DNA of 64,000 bases from Flagellimonas sediminis (GCF_010500845.1 NZ_JAAAMI010000008.1:123065-187064), one strand, 5' to 3'; numbered from the stretch's first letter, positions 8,196 through 18,234 are shown. Program-made: numbers and translations. The notes: generated by a model from the letters alone, not told the origin.

Positions 8196-9686
8196 TTAGG
8201 TCTTTTTCCAGAAGTAGGGAGTCAAGACAATCAAAACGGTGAACAATTCCAATCGGCCCAAGAGCATCAAGAAACCGCACCACCATTTCCCTGCATCGGG
8301 CAAACTGTTGTAATTGCTTACAGGGTTCAGACTACCGAAGGCAGGGCCTACGTTACCCAATGACGAGGCCGAACCTCCCACCGCAGAAACAAAATCCAAC
8401 CCTAAAAAACCAAGCACCAAAGCGCCGATGATGAACAAGAGCATGTAGAGCACAAAAAAGGCGATTACATTGTAGACGATATGTTCCGTAACCGTTTTTT
8501 GGTTATAGCGAACAGGAATGATCGCATTGGGATGAAGGGTTCTTTTGAACTCCAAAATTCCGTTCTTGATTATCAAAATATGCCTCATTACTTTGATACC
8601 CCCAGCCGTGGAACCTGCAGAGCCTCCGAGGAACATCAGCCCGAAAAAGAAAACGGTTAAAAAATGGGTCCATCCTGTAAAATCCGCCGTAACAAACCCT
8701 GTGGTAGTGATCACGGTCAGCACTTGGAACAAGGTATGCCTAAAGGCACTTTCCGCTTTCCCCCAAACCATGGGATGAAAATCAGAAACGGGCACATCGG
8801 CCTTAAAATAAACGCCCAAAGCAGCCAAAATGGAAAAAATGACCACAAAACCAAAGTAGTATTTGAATTCTTCGTCCTTCAATACCCGTTGCACTTTTCC
8901 GGTCAGGGCAAAATAGCTGAGTACGAAGTTGCTCCCTGCCAAGAACATGAACACAATTACGATATATTGAATAATCGGTTCGTTGTTCCAATAGGCCAAA
9001 CTAGCATTTTTTGTGGAAAATCCGCCGGTGGACATGGTGGCCAAGGAGTGGTTGATAGCATCAAAAAATGACATCCCTGCCACGTTTAACAAAATGGTCT
9101 CCAACACGGTATACCCAAAATAGATGAGCCAAAGTCGCTTAGCGGTATCGGTAATCCTTGGGTGAAGCTTGTCCCCACCTGGACCAGGAGCTTCGGCCGC
9201 AAACAATTGCATACCCCCAATACCCAAAAGCGGTAAAATGGCAATGGCCAAAACGATGATACCCATCCCCCCAATCCAATGGGTCAAACTACGCCAGAGC
9301 AAAACACCCTTGGGCAAAGCCTCAATATCGTCCAAAATGGATGCCCCTGTGGTGGTATAGCCAGAGATGGTTTCAAAAAATGCATCGGTAATGGAAGGGA
9401 TCGACCCTGAAAAAAGGTAGGGCAACATGCCTGAAATGGACATGATAATCCATCCGAAGGTCACTACAATGTAACCTTCCTTGCGCTTTACTTCCTTTTT
9501 ATGCCCCCGGGTATAGAACATGGCCATAATCCCAAAAAGCATGGTAACAATGGCCGCCAAGGAAATATCAAGGGTAGCACCATCCTTGTACATGGCGCTG
9601 GCAAAAGCCGCCAAAAGCATAAAGGAACCGTTGCACAACAACAACAATCCCATAATGTGGATGATGATTCTTGTATTGAGCCTCAT
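8196..9686 (-). CDS. trkH: TrkH-family potassium uptake channel subunit
   Basis: Membrane potassium translocator of 496 residues, the usual TrkH length. It has four pore-loop repeats with selectivity-filter-like glycines: SGYTTTGAS, MSTGGFST, VITTTGF and SSLGNVGPAFG. About ten to twelve hydrophobic segments are evident. It works with the cytosolic TrkA protein encoded just upstream. Its ATG overlaps the trkA stop by one base (TAATG), so the two are translationally coupled. Confidence 0.94.
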   Translation of the reverse strand: MRLNTRIIIHIMGLLLLCNGSFMLLAAFASAMYKDGATLDISLAAIVTMLFGIMAMFYTRGHKKEVKRKEGYIVVTFGWIIMSISGMLPYLFSGSIPSITDAFFETISGYTTTGASILDDIEALPKGVLLWRSLTHWIGGMGIIVLAIAILPLLGIGGMQLFAAEAPGPGGDKLHPRITDTAKRLWLIYFGYTVLETILLNVAGMSFFDAINHSLATMSTGGFSTKNASLAYWNNEPIIQYIVIVFMFLAGSNFVLSYFALTGKVQRVLKDEEFKYYFGFVVIFSILAALGVYFKADVPVSDFHPMVWGKAESAFRHTLFQVLTVITTTGFVTADFTGWTHFLTVFFFGLMFLGGSAGSTAGGIKVMRHILIIKNGILEFKRTLHPNAIIPVRYNQKTVTEHIVYNVIAFFVLYMLLFIIGALVLGFLGLDFVSAVGGSASSLGNVGPAFGSLNPVSNYNSLPDAGKWWCGFLMLLGRLELFTVLIVLTPYFWKKT

Positions 9687-11035
9687 TATAGGAACAACTT
9701 TTCAATCTTGGGAATGGCCTTGGGGAGGCAGCAGACTACTACCTTATCCCCTTGTTTGATCCTAAAATCACCCAAAGCGATGATACCTTCACCGTTTCGG
9801 ATCACACCACCAATGCTGGCTTCCCGTGGAAAGTTCAATTCCCTTATGAGTTCGCCATTTACCAGAGAGGTGGCTTTTACCTCAAATTCCAGAATTTCCG
9901 CATTCAGGTTATTCAAGCGGGTGAGTGCCAATACCTCCCCTTTTCGGATATACCTAAAGATACTATTGGCCGCGAGTAGTTTTTTATTGATAAGGGTATC
10001 CACCCCAATGGAATGGGACAATTGAAAATAGTCCATATTCTCGACCAGGGCAATGGTCTTCTTCACCTTTTTGGACTTTGCCACCAAACAGGACATGATA
10101 TTGGTCTCGGAATTCCCGGTCACCGCAATAAAGGCGTCCATGGAATCCAAACTTTCCTCATCCAAGAGTTCCACATTTCTACCATCCCCGTTAATGACCA
10201 ATGCATGGGGCAGTTCGTCTGCAATATCAAAAGCCTTCTCCTTGCTCTTTTCAATCAATTTCACATTGAACTTTTTGCCACACAGGTCACGGGCCGTTTT
10301 AAACCCGACCTTGCTGCCTCCCAAGATCATCACGTTTTTGATTTCCTGCTTCTGCATGCCCGTTAGCTTGTAGAGCTCCTCCACTCCTTTATCAGAGGTG
10401 ATGAAATAGACCTGATCCCCTTCCTTAAAAACGGTATCACCACGGGGAATTAAGGTATATTGGGTTCCCATTCGCTGCAAGGCGATGGGCATAAAATGCA
10501 GTTCAGGAAAAATGCGGGCGGCCTCTTTCACCATTTTACCTACAAAAGGAGCGGTTTTAGGTAAAATCACCCCGAACATGGTCAACAGGCCACCTTCAAA
10601 CTCGTAGGTATCGTTAAACGCGGACTGGTTCAGCATGAGTTGTATCTCCATGGCGGCCAAACGTTCCGGTGAAATCAATTCATCGATACCCAATTGTTCA
10701 AACTTTATAGTTTCACGGTTGTCCATGAACTCAGTGTTCGAAATACGTGCCATGGTCCTTTTACAGCCCAATTGCTTGGCCAACAAACAGAGTGTCAGGT
10801 TAGTGGTCTCGGAAGCGGTTACCCCGATCACCAGATCGGATCCGTCCACTTGGGCGTCGTTCAACACCTGTATGGAAGTGGCATCACCCCGCAGCACCCT
10901 TATATCCAAATGGTTATCGGCATAGGACAGTTTTTCCTTGTCCGTATCGATCAACGTTATATCCTGAGATTCATAGGACAATAGTTTTGCCAAATGAAAC
11001 CCTACCTCACCAGCTCCTGCAATAATGATCTTCAT
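9686..11035 (-). CDS. trkA: Trk potassium uptake system, NAD-binding regulator TrkA
   Basis: Cytosolic gating ring subunit of 449 residues with two RCK modules in tandem. Rossmann loops are seen at the start (IIAGAGEVGFHLAK, then LIDTDKEKL) and again near residue 230 (VMILGGSKVGFKTAR). Each is followed by a TrkA_C-like region, the second ending in GDKVVVCC. It binds NAD(H)/nucleotides and controls TrkH. It is first gene of a two-gene operon with trkH. Confidence 0.94.
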   Translation of the reverse strand: MKIIIAGAGEVGFHLAKLLSYESQDITLIDTDKEKLSYADNHLDIRVLRGDATSIQVLNDAQVDGSDLVIGVTASETTNLTLCLLAKQLGCKRTMARISNTEFMDNRETIKFEQLGIDELISPERLAAMEIQLMLNQSAFNDTYEFEGGLLTMFGVILPKTAPFVGKMVKEAARIFPELHFMPIALQRMGTQYTLIPRGDTVFKEGDQVYFITSDKGVEELYKLTGMQKQEIKNVMILGGSKVGFKTARDLCGKKFNVKLIEKSKEKAFDIADELPHALVINGDGRNVELLDEESLDSMDAFIAVTGNSETNIMSCLVAKSKKVKKTIALVENMDYFQLSHSIGVDTLINKKLLAANSIFRYIRKGEVLALTRLNNLNAEILEFEVKATSLVNGELIRELNFPREASIGGVIRNGEGIIALGDFRIKQGDKVVVCCLPKAIPKIEKLFL

Positions 11036-11207
11036 TGAATAAAAAAAGATGTGTTCCTAAATAAGTCCAATTGGCACCACACAAATTAAAAATAGAATAG
11101 TAAACGTAGTCTAAGTGACATACTTTTAACTAAATACGGAATGGATTATCCACTTGAAGGGCAAAATTACACAAATATTTTTGTCCACCTTCCATATTGC
11201 TAAGTTG

Positions 11208-11215
11208 TATATTTG
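11208..11215 (+). promoter_or_regulatory. -7 element of the ubiE promoter
   Basis: TATATTTG fits TAnnTTTG and ends 16 bases before the ubiE ATG. A TTG at 11181-11183 is a weak -33 candidate with rather long spacing. The location also argues against the longer upstream start of the frame at 11154, which would precede the promoter. Confidence 0.5.
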
Positions 11216-11231
11216 CCAGCAAATTAAAAAG

Positions 11232-11960
11232 ATGTCTAAAAAAGTATTGCCCTACAAGGAATCGGAGCTTGGTAAGAAGGAACAGGTAAAACAGATGTTC
11301 GATAACATTTCGGGCAGCTATGACGGCCTTAATAGGGTAATTTCGTTTGGAACCGATGTAAAATGGAGGAAACGCATCGTGACCTTTCTCAAGGAACAAC
11401 ATCCGCAAAACATCTTGGACATTGCCACTGGCACCGGCGACCTCGCCATTGCGCTGTCACAAACGGGAGCGAAACAAATCGTAGGGTTGGACCTGTCCCC
11501 CGGGATGCTGGAAGTTGGCAAGGAAAAAGTCTCGAAAAAAAATCTTCAGGACACCATTGAAATGGTCGTTGGCGATAGCGAAAACCTTCCGTTTGACGAC
11601 AACACCTTCGACGCGGTAACCGTGGCCTTCGGCGTTCGTAATTTTGAAAATCTGGAAAAAGGGTTGGAGGAAATCCGAAGGGTGTTGAAACCTGGCGGCC
11701 ACCTGCTTATCCTAGAAACCTCTGTACCTACCAAAACACCCATCAAGCAAGGGTATCGCATCTACACCAAATATATTATGCCAACCATCGGTAAAGTCTT
11801 TTCCAAGGACCGATCGGCCTATCAATATTTGAGTGAATCCGCCTCTGTTTTCCCACATGGAAAAGCCTTCAACAATATTTTGGACAAAATTGGGTTTATA
11901 GGAATAGAGAACAAACCCCAGACATTGGGTGTAGCCACCATCTATGTCGCCACAAAGTAG
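11232..11960 (+). CDS. ubiE: Demethylmenaquinone methyltransferase UbiE/MenG
   Basis: SAM-dependent C-methyltransferase for the last step of menaquinone synthesis. The 242-residue form starting [13 protein letters not shown] has the expected length. Motifs are [22 protein letters not shown], the SAM loop [21 protein letters not shown], and the family signature [10 protein letters not shown] followed by RVLKPGG. The open frame reaches back to 11154, but those residues are not family-like and precede the promoter. It supplies quinone for the respiratory chain that the hydrogenase and sulfide oxidoreductase in this window would feed. porT begins 4 bases after the stop. Confidence 0.94.
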   Translation: MSKKVLPYKESELGKKEQVKQMFDNISGSYDGLNRVISFGTDVKWRKRIVTFLKEQHPQNILDIATGTGDLAIALSQTGAKQIVGLDLSPGMLEVGKEKVSKKNLQDTIEMVVGDSENLPFDDNTFDAVTVAFGVRNFENLEKGLEEIRRVLKPGGHLLILETSVPTKTPIKQGYRIYTKYIMPTIGKVFSKDRSAYQYLSESASVFPHGKAFNNILDKIGFIGIENKPQTLGVATIYVATK

Positions 11961-11964
11961 ATTA

Positions 11965-12663
11965 ATGAAAAACATCCTCATCCTATTTGGGCTCTTGACA
12001 TTGACAGGCCCGAAGTCCATTGCACAATTTGGCAAAGAACCCATACTCAATCTTCAGAATGAAGACAAAAGACTTTTGAACTGGGGCTATTACCTCGGCT
12101 TAAACCAATATGATTTTCAATTTGAATACAAAAACGACATTGGTAGGGATATATTGGTAGATAAAAGCATCGGTTTTAATGTGGGTTTGATCGGAGAGCT
12201 CAATATCAACGAATTTTTGGACACCCGTTTTGAACCCGGATTGCTGTATACCGCAAGAACTTTAGGATTCCCTGGATTCACCACAGAGGCCGATGCCATC
12301 CGCGAAGTGCGCTCCACTTACATCCGCTTTCCGTTACTATTAAAGGCCAGTACCCGAAGGATCGGCAACTGGAAACCTTTTATTGAAGGTGGGGTATATG
12401 CCGCCATTAACTTGGGGAGCAAGGAAGATAGTCTGGACGATAACAGCAGTGGCGAGTTCAGGATGAAGAAAAACGTATACGGTTATGAACTGGGTTTTGG
12501 AATCGATTTGTATACCGAGTACTTCAAATTTACCCCATCCATTCGGGGGGTATTTGCCCTGACCAACGAACTTGTTCCTGACAACGACCCCAACAGTCCT
12601 TGGACGGGCAACATCAACGCCATGCGTACCCGTGGAATTTTCATCAACTTTACTTTTGAATAA
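11965..12663 (+). CDS. porT: PorT-family outer-membrane protein (type IX secretion)
   Basis: Predicted outer-membrane beta-barrel of 232 residues with a cleavable signal peptide (MKNILILFGLLTLTGPKSIAQ). PorT/SprT is needed for type IX secretion and gliding in Bacteroidota. The YYLGLNQYDFQFEYK start and the later FKFTPSIRGVFALTNELV strand pattern fit the family, and the ubiE-porT order is common in Flavobacteriaceae. The frame is open seven codons further up, inside ubiE, but the start at 11965 gives a proper signal peptide. It is probably co-transcribed with ubiE. Confidence 0.85.
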   Translation: MKNILILFGLLTLTGPKSIAQFGKEPILNLQNEDKRLLNWGYYLGLNQYDFQFEYKNDIGRDILVDKSIGFNVGLIGELNINEFLDTRFEPGLLYTARTLGFPGFTTEADAIREVRSTYIRFPLLLKASTRRIGNWKPFIEGGVYAAINLGSKEDSLDDNSSGEFRMKKNVYGYELGFGIDLYTEYFKFTPSIRGVFALTNELVPDNDPNSPWTGNINAMRTRGIFINFTFE

Positions 12664-12755
12664 CCTGGATTATTAGATTATTAGATTTTTGGAGGATTAG
12701 ATAGTTAACTGCCACTAGTCCAAAAATCCAACAGTCCATCAAGCCAACAGTCTGA

Positions 12756-13472
12756 TTACCTCCTGATTTCATTCAAGAGAATTGCTGTTGCAGTGGCCAC
12801 ATTGAGACTTTCGGCCGTTGATGCACCAAATTGGGGGATAGAAATACGCTCCGTGACCAAATCAGTCATTTCCTTGGAAATACCGTTGGCCTCATTTCCC
12901 ATGACCAGCACTCCTCTTTCGGGCATTTTTTGGGTATAGATGGAAGAACCGTCCATGAAGGCGCCAAAAACGGGCAACCCTGCTTTTTTGATGAAGTCAG
13001 TCAAATCCGTATAAAGAATATTTACCCTGGCAATGGAACCCATCGTAGCTTGGAGTACTTTTGGATTGAAGCAATCCACCGTATCCTCGGAGCAGACCAG
13101 TTGTTTTATTCCGAACCAGTCGCACAGTCTTATAATCGTTCCCAAATTACCCGGATCGCGAACAGCATCCAAGGCCACTATCCAATCAGAAGTTTCGAAT
13201 TGGCGTGCTCGGGTCATGTGAAAAACTCCCAAGACACCGTTGGGCTGTTTCAAACTGCTCATTTGTTTTAAATCCGTTGTGGAGATTTGGTCCACTTCAG
13301 CATATCCCTTGAAATCATGGCCTATTGCCACAAAAATCTTGAAAGGCCTTAATCCCTCTCGCAACAACTCCTTCACCAACTTTTCACCCTCTACCACAAA
13401 CAGCCCGTGTTGAGATCGGTACTTTTTTTGCTTTAGGCTTACAACTAGTTTAATTTGGTTTTTTGTAACCAT
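12756..13472 (-). CDS. SpoU/TrmH-family RNA 2'-O-methyltransferase
   Basis: SPOUT-fold methyltransferase of 238 residues for rRNA or tRNA ribose methylation. The N-terminal substrate-binding part reads QHGLFVVEGEKLVKELL. The three SpoU motifs follow: DAVRDPGNLGTIIRLCDWFG, VLVMGNEANGISKEM, and IPQFGASTAESLNVATATAILL. The knotted C-terminus holds the SAM site. Which nucleotide it modifies (RlmB-, TrmH- or RsmC-like) cannot be told. It is divergent from tamL, and their 5' regions nearly overlap. Confidence 0.88.
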   Translation of the reverse strand: MVTKNQIKLVVSLKQKKYRSQHGLFVVEGEKLVKELLREGLRPFKIFVAIGHDFKGYAEVDQISTTDLKQMSSLKQPNGVLGVFHMTRARQFETSDWIVALDAVRDPGNLGTIIRLCDWFGIKQLVCSEDTVDCFNPKVLQATMGSIARVNILYTDLTDFIKKAGLPVFGAFMDGSSIYTQKMPERGVLVMGNEANGISKEMTDLVTERISIPQFGASTAESLNVATATAILLNEIRR

Positions 13473-13490
13473 CTAAATCGTGTATTTTTG
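13462..13490 (+). promoter_or_regulatory. Promoter of tamL, very close to the start codon
   Basis: TTTG at 13462-13465 and TATTTTTG at 13483-13490 are 17 bases apart. The -7 box ends six bases before the ATG at 13497. Transcription would begin almost at the start codon, giving a leaderless or nearly leaderless message, or a short leader if the ATG at 13518 is used. Confidence 0.5.
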
Positions 13491-13496
13491 GCGTCT

Positions 13497-16085
13497 ATGA
13501 GGGGTTCTTTAAGTCTAATGTGCAACTGGGCAAAAATAGGATTATTGTTGCTTATGGTAAGCATTTCGGGTTGCAATACACTTAAAAAGGTGGGAGACGA
13601 TGAATTGCTGCTCACCAAGAACACCATTTATGTGGATGATGAAAAGGTAACCGATAGCGAAATCAAAGGCCTCATCGACCAAAAACCCAACAGCAGTGTT
13701 CTTGGATATCCTCTCCGTTTGAACCTATACAACATGGCCAAGGAAAATCCGGATTCCTCCTTTCAGGATTGGCTGCACAGAAAGGACAAACGCGAAAAAC
13801 GCCTCAACAGCCTGTTATCCAAAAAACAGGTGAGCAGGTTACAGGAATCCTTTCTGGTAAAAGGCGCCAGTGAATTTCTAAAACGTGTGGGAGAACCCAC
13901 AGTGGTCATTGATACTGCTTTGACCAACAAATCCCTGAACAGGATGGAGGCTTATTACAACAGTAAGGGGTACTTCAATAATTCAGGTTCTTATGAAATT
14001 GTGGAAAGTTCCCGTAAAAAAAGGGCGCAGATAGCCTACAACATTACCCTGAACAAGCCCTATATTATTGATACGGTCCAAAAAAACATCACCTCCCCAG
14101 AACTGGATTCCATTTACGATGTGGCCTCCAAACGTAGTTATGTAAAAAAAGGCGAACAGTTCGACCTTCAAAATTTTACATTGGAACGGGAACGATTGAC
14201 CAGCCTGTTCCGAAACTCAGGGGTATACAATTTTCAGGAGAGCTCCATTAACTATGATATCCTGAGGGACACTACCCTTTTGGCAGATGATCAATTGATG
14301 GATGTACAACTCAATATCAAAAAATTCAGGAGTGCCACGGATAGTACGGACACCAATAGTCCGTATAGGGTAGCTAGGCATAAACAAGTGAATATTTATG
14401 CGGACTACGACATCAATGGAAACACTGATTCGTTAAAAACTTTGGAGTACGACAATTTTGTAATTCACTACGCCAATAAATTGAGGTATAGCCCTAAAGC
14501 ACTCACCGATGCCATATTTTTTGAAAAGGATAGTGTGTATCGGGATTTGGACCGCATCCGGACCTACAGACAGATCACCAACCTGAACACCTTTAAATAC
14601 CCCAATATTGAATTTATCCCGGATTCTTCGCAAACTGAATTGACCACCAATGTGTATTTGGCTGCAAAAAAGAAGTTTTCGCTCAACATGAATTTTGATG
14701 TGACCCATTCCAACATCCAACAGGTGGGGACTGCATTCAGCACCTCAGTGATCACCCGAAATGTTTTTGGCGGTGCAGAAACTTTGAATGTGTCGGCCAG
14801 GGGATCCATTGGTCTTTTGAGTGATGCCTCCCTTTCCAATGAAACCTTCACCTCAGAGCTTGGTGGAGACATCAACATTACTTTCCCAAGGATTTGGTTG
14901 CCCTTTAGCACGGAAAAAATAATTCCATATTACATGTTGCCCCAAAGTAGGTTGCTTGCCGGTACTAATTTTCAGAAAAACATTGGTCTGGATAAACAGT
15001 CGCTCAACTCCATATTGTCGTACAACTGGACCCCTTCGGATAGGTTGAAGAACAACTTTGAATTGTTGAATGTTGAATTTGTAAGAAATGTGAATCCGGA
15101 CAACTTTTACAATGTATACCGGAACACCTTTTCAAATTTGGATGACATCGCCGATCAATTTCAGGATGACCCCCAATATGCCTCCTATTTTAAAACCATT
15201 GATAATGCAACCGATTCCCTCCGCTTGGACATCCCCGAAGGTGCAAATAATTTTGCCCGTGATGTACTTAACAATCAAATTCCCGTTACGGCCGATGAAC
15301 TGGATGAGGTGAACAGCATTGAGGAACGAAGAAGGCGATTGACGGAAAACAACCTCATCTTTGCAAGCAACTTTACCCATACCAAGAACAGCAAGTCTGA
15401 TATCAACGACAACGACTTTTACCAATATCGGGTCAAAGTTGAAAGTGCGGGCGGCATGCTGTCGCTGATTGCCAATGCAGTACCTTACAATAAGAATGAC
15501 AATGGACAATTGTTGGTTTTCGGAGTACCCTTTTCCCAATATGTAAAATCGGAATTCGATTATATCCGTCATTGGGACATTGGAGGTTCCCAGGTGTTGG
15601 CCTTTAGAAGTTTCTTCGGAATGGCGGTCCCTTACGGAAACTCCAATAGTATTCCATTCGTTAGGAGTTACTTTGCGGGCGGATCTAACGACAACAGGGC
15701 TTGGAACGCTTATGAACTGGGGCCCGGTAAAACGGACAACATCAACGACTTTAATGAAGCTAACCTAAAACTGGCCTTCAACTTGGAATACAGGTTTCCC
15801 ATTGCAGGGGATGTAAAAGGAGCCCTTTTTGCCGATGCAGGTAACATTTGGAACGTATTTGACAATGAGAACAACCCCGATGCCATCTTCACAGGCTTTT
15901 CCTCCTTGGCCGATCTCGCCTTGGGTACAGGACTCGGTCTACGGTATGACTTCACCTATTTTGTCTTCCGACTGGATGTGGGCTTCAAAACCTATAATCC
16001 CGCAAAAGTGGGATCAGATCGCTGGTTCAATGGCTATAACCTCGGAAACGCCGTCTTCAATATCGGGATCAATTATCCTTTCTAG
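13497..16085 (+). CDS. tamL: TamL: BamA/TamA-family outer-membrane lipoprotein barrel
   Basis: Omp85-superfamily protein. The N-terminal hydrophobic segment ends in a lipobox (ISGC), so it is probably a lipoprotein, as in TamL of Bacteroidota, the partner of TamB in outer-membrane biogenesis. POTRA-like repeats occupy about the first 380 residues. The C-terminal half is a beta-barrel with the family region SYFAGGSNDNRAWNAYELGPG and the last strand NAVFNIGINYPF ending in aromatic F. The start is uncertain: the frame opens at 13455, but the promoter position favours 13497 (MRGSLSL) or 13518 (MCNWAKIG). The length of about 860 is normal for the family. Confidence 0.85.
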   Translation: MRGSLSLMCNWAKIGLLLLMVSISGCNTLKKVGDDELLLTKNTIYVDDEKVTDSEIKGLIDQKPNSSVLGYPLRLNLYNMAKENPDSSFQDWLHRKDKREKRLNSLLSKKQVSRLQESFLVKGASEFLKRVGEPTVVIDTALTNKSLNRMEAYYNSKGYFNNSGSYEIVESSRKKRAQIAYNITLNKPYIIDTVQKNITSPELDSIYDVASKRSYVKKGEQFDLQNFTLERERLTSLFRNSGVYNFQESSINYDILRDTTLLADDQLMDVQLNIKKFRSATDSTDTNSPYRVARHKQVNIYADYDINGNTDSLKTLEYDNFVIHYANKLRYSPKALTDAIFFEKDSVYRDLDRIRTYRQITNLNTFKYPNIEFIPDSSQTELTTNVYLAAKKKFSLNMNFDVTHSNIQQVGTAFSTSVITRNVFGGAETLNVSARGSIGLLSDASLSNETFTSELGGDINITFPRIWLPFSTEKIIPYYMLPQSRLLAGTNFQKNIGLDKQSLNSILSYNWTPSDRLKNNFELLNVEFVRNVNPDNFYNVYRNTFSNLDDIADQFQDDPQYASYFKTIDNATDSLRLDIPEGANNFARDVLNNQIPVTADELDEVNSIEERRRRLTENNLIFASNFTHTKNSKSDINDNDFYQYRVKVESAGGMLSLIANAVPYNKNDNGQLLVFGVPFSQYVKSEFDYIRHWDIGGSQVLAFRSFFGMAVPYGNSNSIPFVRSYFAGGSNDNRAWNAYELGPGKTDNINDFNEANLKLAFNLEYRFPIAGDVKGALFADAGNIWNVFDNENNPDAIFTGFSSLADLALGTGLGLRYDFTYFVFRLDVGFKTYNPAKVGSDRWFNGYNLGNAVFNIGINYPF

Positions 16086-16099
16086 AGCAAATATTTTAT

Positions 16100-16107
16100 T
16101 ACTTTTG
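16100..16107 (+). promoter_or_regulatory. -7 element upstream of fructose-bisphosphate aldolase
   Basis: TACTTTTG fits the TAnnTTTG consensus and ends 32 bases before the aldolase ATG. No good -33 TTTG was found at the right spacing. Confidence 0.45.
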
Positions 16108-16139
16108 TTCCCTATTTTAATTCGAAACCATCTATAACT

Positions 16140-17207
16140 ATGTCCCACAATATCAAGCCGGGCGTTGCCACCGGCGATGAAGTACAAGCAATTTTTAAGC
16201 ACGCAAAGAAGAATGGTTATGCATTACCAGCGGTAAACGTGATCGGTTCGGACACCATCAATGCCGTTATGGAAACTGCTGCCACTTTGAACTCTCCTGT
16301 GATCATTCAATTTTCCAACGGGGGTGCACAGTTCAATGCCGGTAAAGGACTTTCCAACGAAGGTCAGAAAGCCGCCATCCTCGGTGGTATAGCCGGTGCA
16401 AAGCACATTCATCAATTGGCAGAAGCCTATGGTGCAACTGTAATTCTCCATACCGACCACTGTGCCAAAAAATTATTGCCTTGGATCGATGGCCTTTTGG
16501 ATGCCAGCGAGGAACATTTCAAAGCCACGGGCAAACCATTGTTTAGCTCACACATGATCGACCTATCCGAAGAACCACTTGAAGAGAACATTGAAATCTG
16601 CAAGGGCTATTTGGAACGTATGAGCAAAATGGGCATGACCTTGGAAATTGAATTGGGCATTACAGGTGGTGAGGAAGATGGTGTGGACAACTCCGATGTG
16701 GACGATTCCAAATTGTACACCCAACCTGAAGAAGTTGCCTATGCTTATGAGGAACTTTCAAAAGTAAGCCCTCGATTTACCATTGCTGCCGCTTTCGGTA
16801 ACGTTCATGGGGTATACAAACCTGGTAACGTAAAATTGACTCCAAAAATCTTGAGAAACTCCCAAGAATATATTTCCAATAAATACGGAGTGGAGCACAA
16901 CCATATCGATTTTGTTTTCCACGGTGGATCTGGTTCTACTTTGGAAGAGATAAGGGAAGCCATCGGATACGGGGTAATCAAAATGAACATCGATACCGAT
17001 CTTCAATATGCCTTTTTGGAAGGTGTTAGGGATTATGTTCAAGGTAAATCTGCTTACCTACAATCCCAAATTGGAAATCCCGAAGGAGACGACCAACCCA
17101 ATAAAAAATATTACGACCCAAGAGTTTGGCTTCGTGAAGGAGAAAAAACCTTTATCGCACGCTTGAAAAAGGCTTTTGAGGACCTGAACAACGTAAACAC
17201 CTTGTAA
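16140..17207 (+). CDS. fbaA: Class II fructose-bisphosphate aldolase
   Basis: Zinc-dependent glycolytic/gluconeogenic aldolase, 355 residues, of the longer type A subgroup (E. coli FbaA-like). Visible sites are the Zn/catalytic segment VILHTDHCAKKLLPW, LEIELGITGGEEDGVD, AFGNVHGVYKPGNVKL, the Zn histidine and phosphate loop in FVFHGGSGST, and KMNIDTDLQ. It makes or cleaves fructose-1,6-bisphosphate in the cytoplasm. accD follows 32 bases later. Confidence 0.96.
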   Translation: MSHNIKPGVATGDEVQAIFKHAKKNGYALPAVNVIGSDTINAVMETAATLNSPVIIQFSNGGAQFNAGKGLSNEGQKAAILGGIAGAKHIHQLAEAYGATVILHTDHCAKKLLPWIDGLLDASEEHFKATGKPLFSSHMIDLSEEPLEENIEICKGYLERMSKMGMTLEIELGITGGEEDGVDNSDVDDSKLYTQPEEVAYAYEELSKVSPRFTIAAAFGNVHGVYKPGNVKLTPKILRNSQEYISNKYGVEHNHIDFVFHGGSGSTLEEIREAIGYGVIKMNIDTDLQYAFLEGVRDYVQGKSAYLQSQIGNPEGDDQPNKKYYDPRVWLREGEKTFIARLKKAFEDLNNVNTL

Positions 17208-17234
17208 ACCCACCCTTCGTTTAACTTAAATTTG
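17202..17234 (+). promoter_or_regulatory. Promoter of accD overlapping the aldolase stop
   Basis: TTG at 17202-17204, in the last codon of the aldolase gene, and TAAATTTG at 17227-17234 are spaced by 22 bases. The -7 box ends five bases before the accD ATG (17240), which again predicts a leaderless transcript. Read-through from the aldolase gene is also possible because no terminator intervenes. Confidence 0.5.
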
Positions 17235-17239
17235 ATTGC

Positions 17240-18100
17240 ATGTCGTCTTGGTTTAAAAGAAAGGAAAAAGGAATACAGACCGCAACCGAGGAAAAAAAGG
17301 ACACCCCCAAGGGACTATGGTATAAATCCCCTACAGGTAAAATTGTTGAGTCCGAAGATCTCGCCAAAAATTTTTATGTAAGTCCCGAGGACGATTACCA
17401 CGTTCGAATTGGCAGTAAGGAATATTTTGAGATTCTTTTTGACGACAACAAGTTCCGTGAACTCGATGCCAATATGACCTCTAAGGATCCCTTGAAATTT
17501 GTGGATACCAAAAAATACTCAGATCGTTTAAAGGCTGCCGAACAAAAAACAGGATTGAAAGATGCCGTTAGGTGCGCCATTGGAAAATCTATGGGACAAG
17601 ACCTAGTGGTTGCCTGTATGGATTTTGCCTTTATCGGAGGTTCCATGGGTAGTGTGGTAGGTGAAAAAATTTCACGCGCCATTGATGTGGCCAAAAAGAA
17701 AAAGGTTCCCTTCCTGATGATTTCAAAATCAGGTGGTGCGCGTATGATGGAAGCCGCATTATCCTTGATGCAGTTGGCCAAAACCTCTGCCAAGTTGGCC
17801 CAATTGGCCGAAGCCCAGGTTCCCTACATCTCATTGTGTACAGATCCCACAACAGGTGGAACAACCGCTTCCTATGCCATGTTGGGGGACATCAACATTG
17901 CAGAACCAGGGGCCTTGATAGGATTTGCAGGACCAAGGGTAGTGAAGGATACAACCGGAAAAGATCTTCCAGAAGGTTTCCAAACTGCCGAATTTTTGAA
18001 AGAACATGGGTTTTTGGATTTCATTGCACACCGCAGTGAGCTGAAAAAGAAAGTCAACCTTTATATTGACTTGATTACCAACCAACCCATTAGAGCATAA
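17240..18100 (+). CDS. accD: Acetyl-CoA carboxylase carboxyltransferase subunit beta
   Basis: Transfers the carboxyl group from biotin to acetyl-CoA to form malonyl-CoA for fatty acid synthesis, together with AccA. At 286 residues it has the normal length. The crotonase-like core shows [48 protein letters not shown], and [14 protein letters not shown]. Unusually, the N-terminal four-cysteine zinc ribbon found in E. coli AccD is absent. The equivalent stretch, residues 27-55, keeps the shape ([22 protein letters not shown]) but has Ser/Gly/Asp in place of all four cysteines. I believe this is usual in Flavobacteriia. Confidence 0.94.
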   Translation: MSSWFKRKEKGIQTATEEKKDTPKGLWYKSPTGKIVESEDLAKNFYVSPEDDYHVRIGSKEYFEILFDDNKFRELDANMTSKDPLKFVDTKKYSDRLKAAEQKTGLKDAVRCAIGKSMGQDLVVACMDFAFIGGSMGSVVGEKISRAIDVAKKKKVPFLMISKSGGARMMEAALSLMQLAKTSAKLAQLAEAQVPYISLCTDPTTGGTTASYAMLGDINIAEPGALIGFAGPRVVKDTTGKDLPEGFQTAEFLKEHGFLDFIAHRSELKKKVNLYIDLITNQPIRA

Positions 18101-18128
18101 AAAAAGCCCTGGGTTCGGGGCTTTTTCT
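18101..18128 (+). terminator. Rho-independent terminator after accD
   Basis: AAAAAGCCC (18101-18109) pairs with GGGCTTTTT (18118-18126) and starts directly after the accD stop codon. It ends the fba-accD unit. Confidence 0.88.
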
Positions 18129-18234
18129 TTGTCAAGTTTAGCCTAGCTTACATAATGATTTGGTTGATAATTTGTTGCGCCATTAATGAGCTGTGTAATT
18201 TTACGGCAACAGTTCGAAGTTTCAAAAAAAGGAT

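Noticed and set aside
12664..12755. ATTATTAG direct repeats after porT
   Set aside because: Short low-complexity intergenic DNA between convergent genes. No hairpin strong enough for a terminator call and no ORF.
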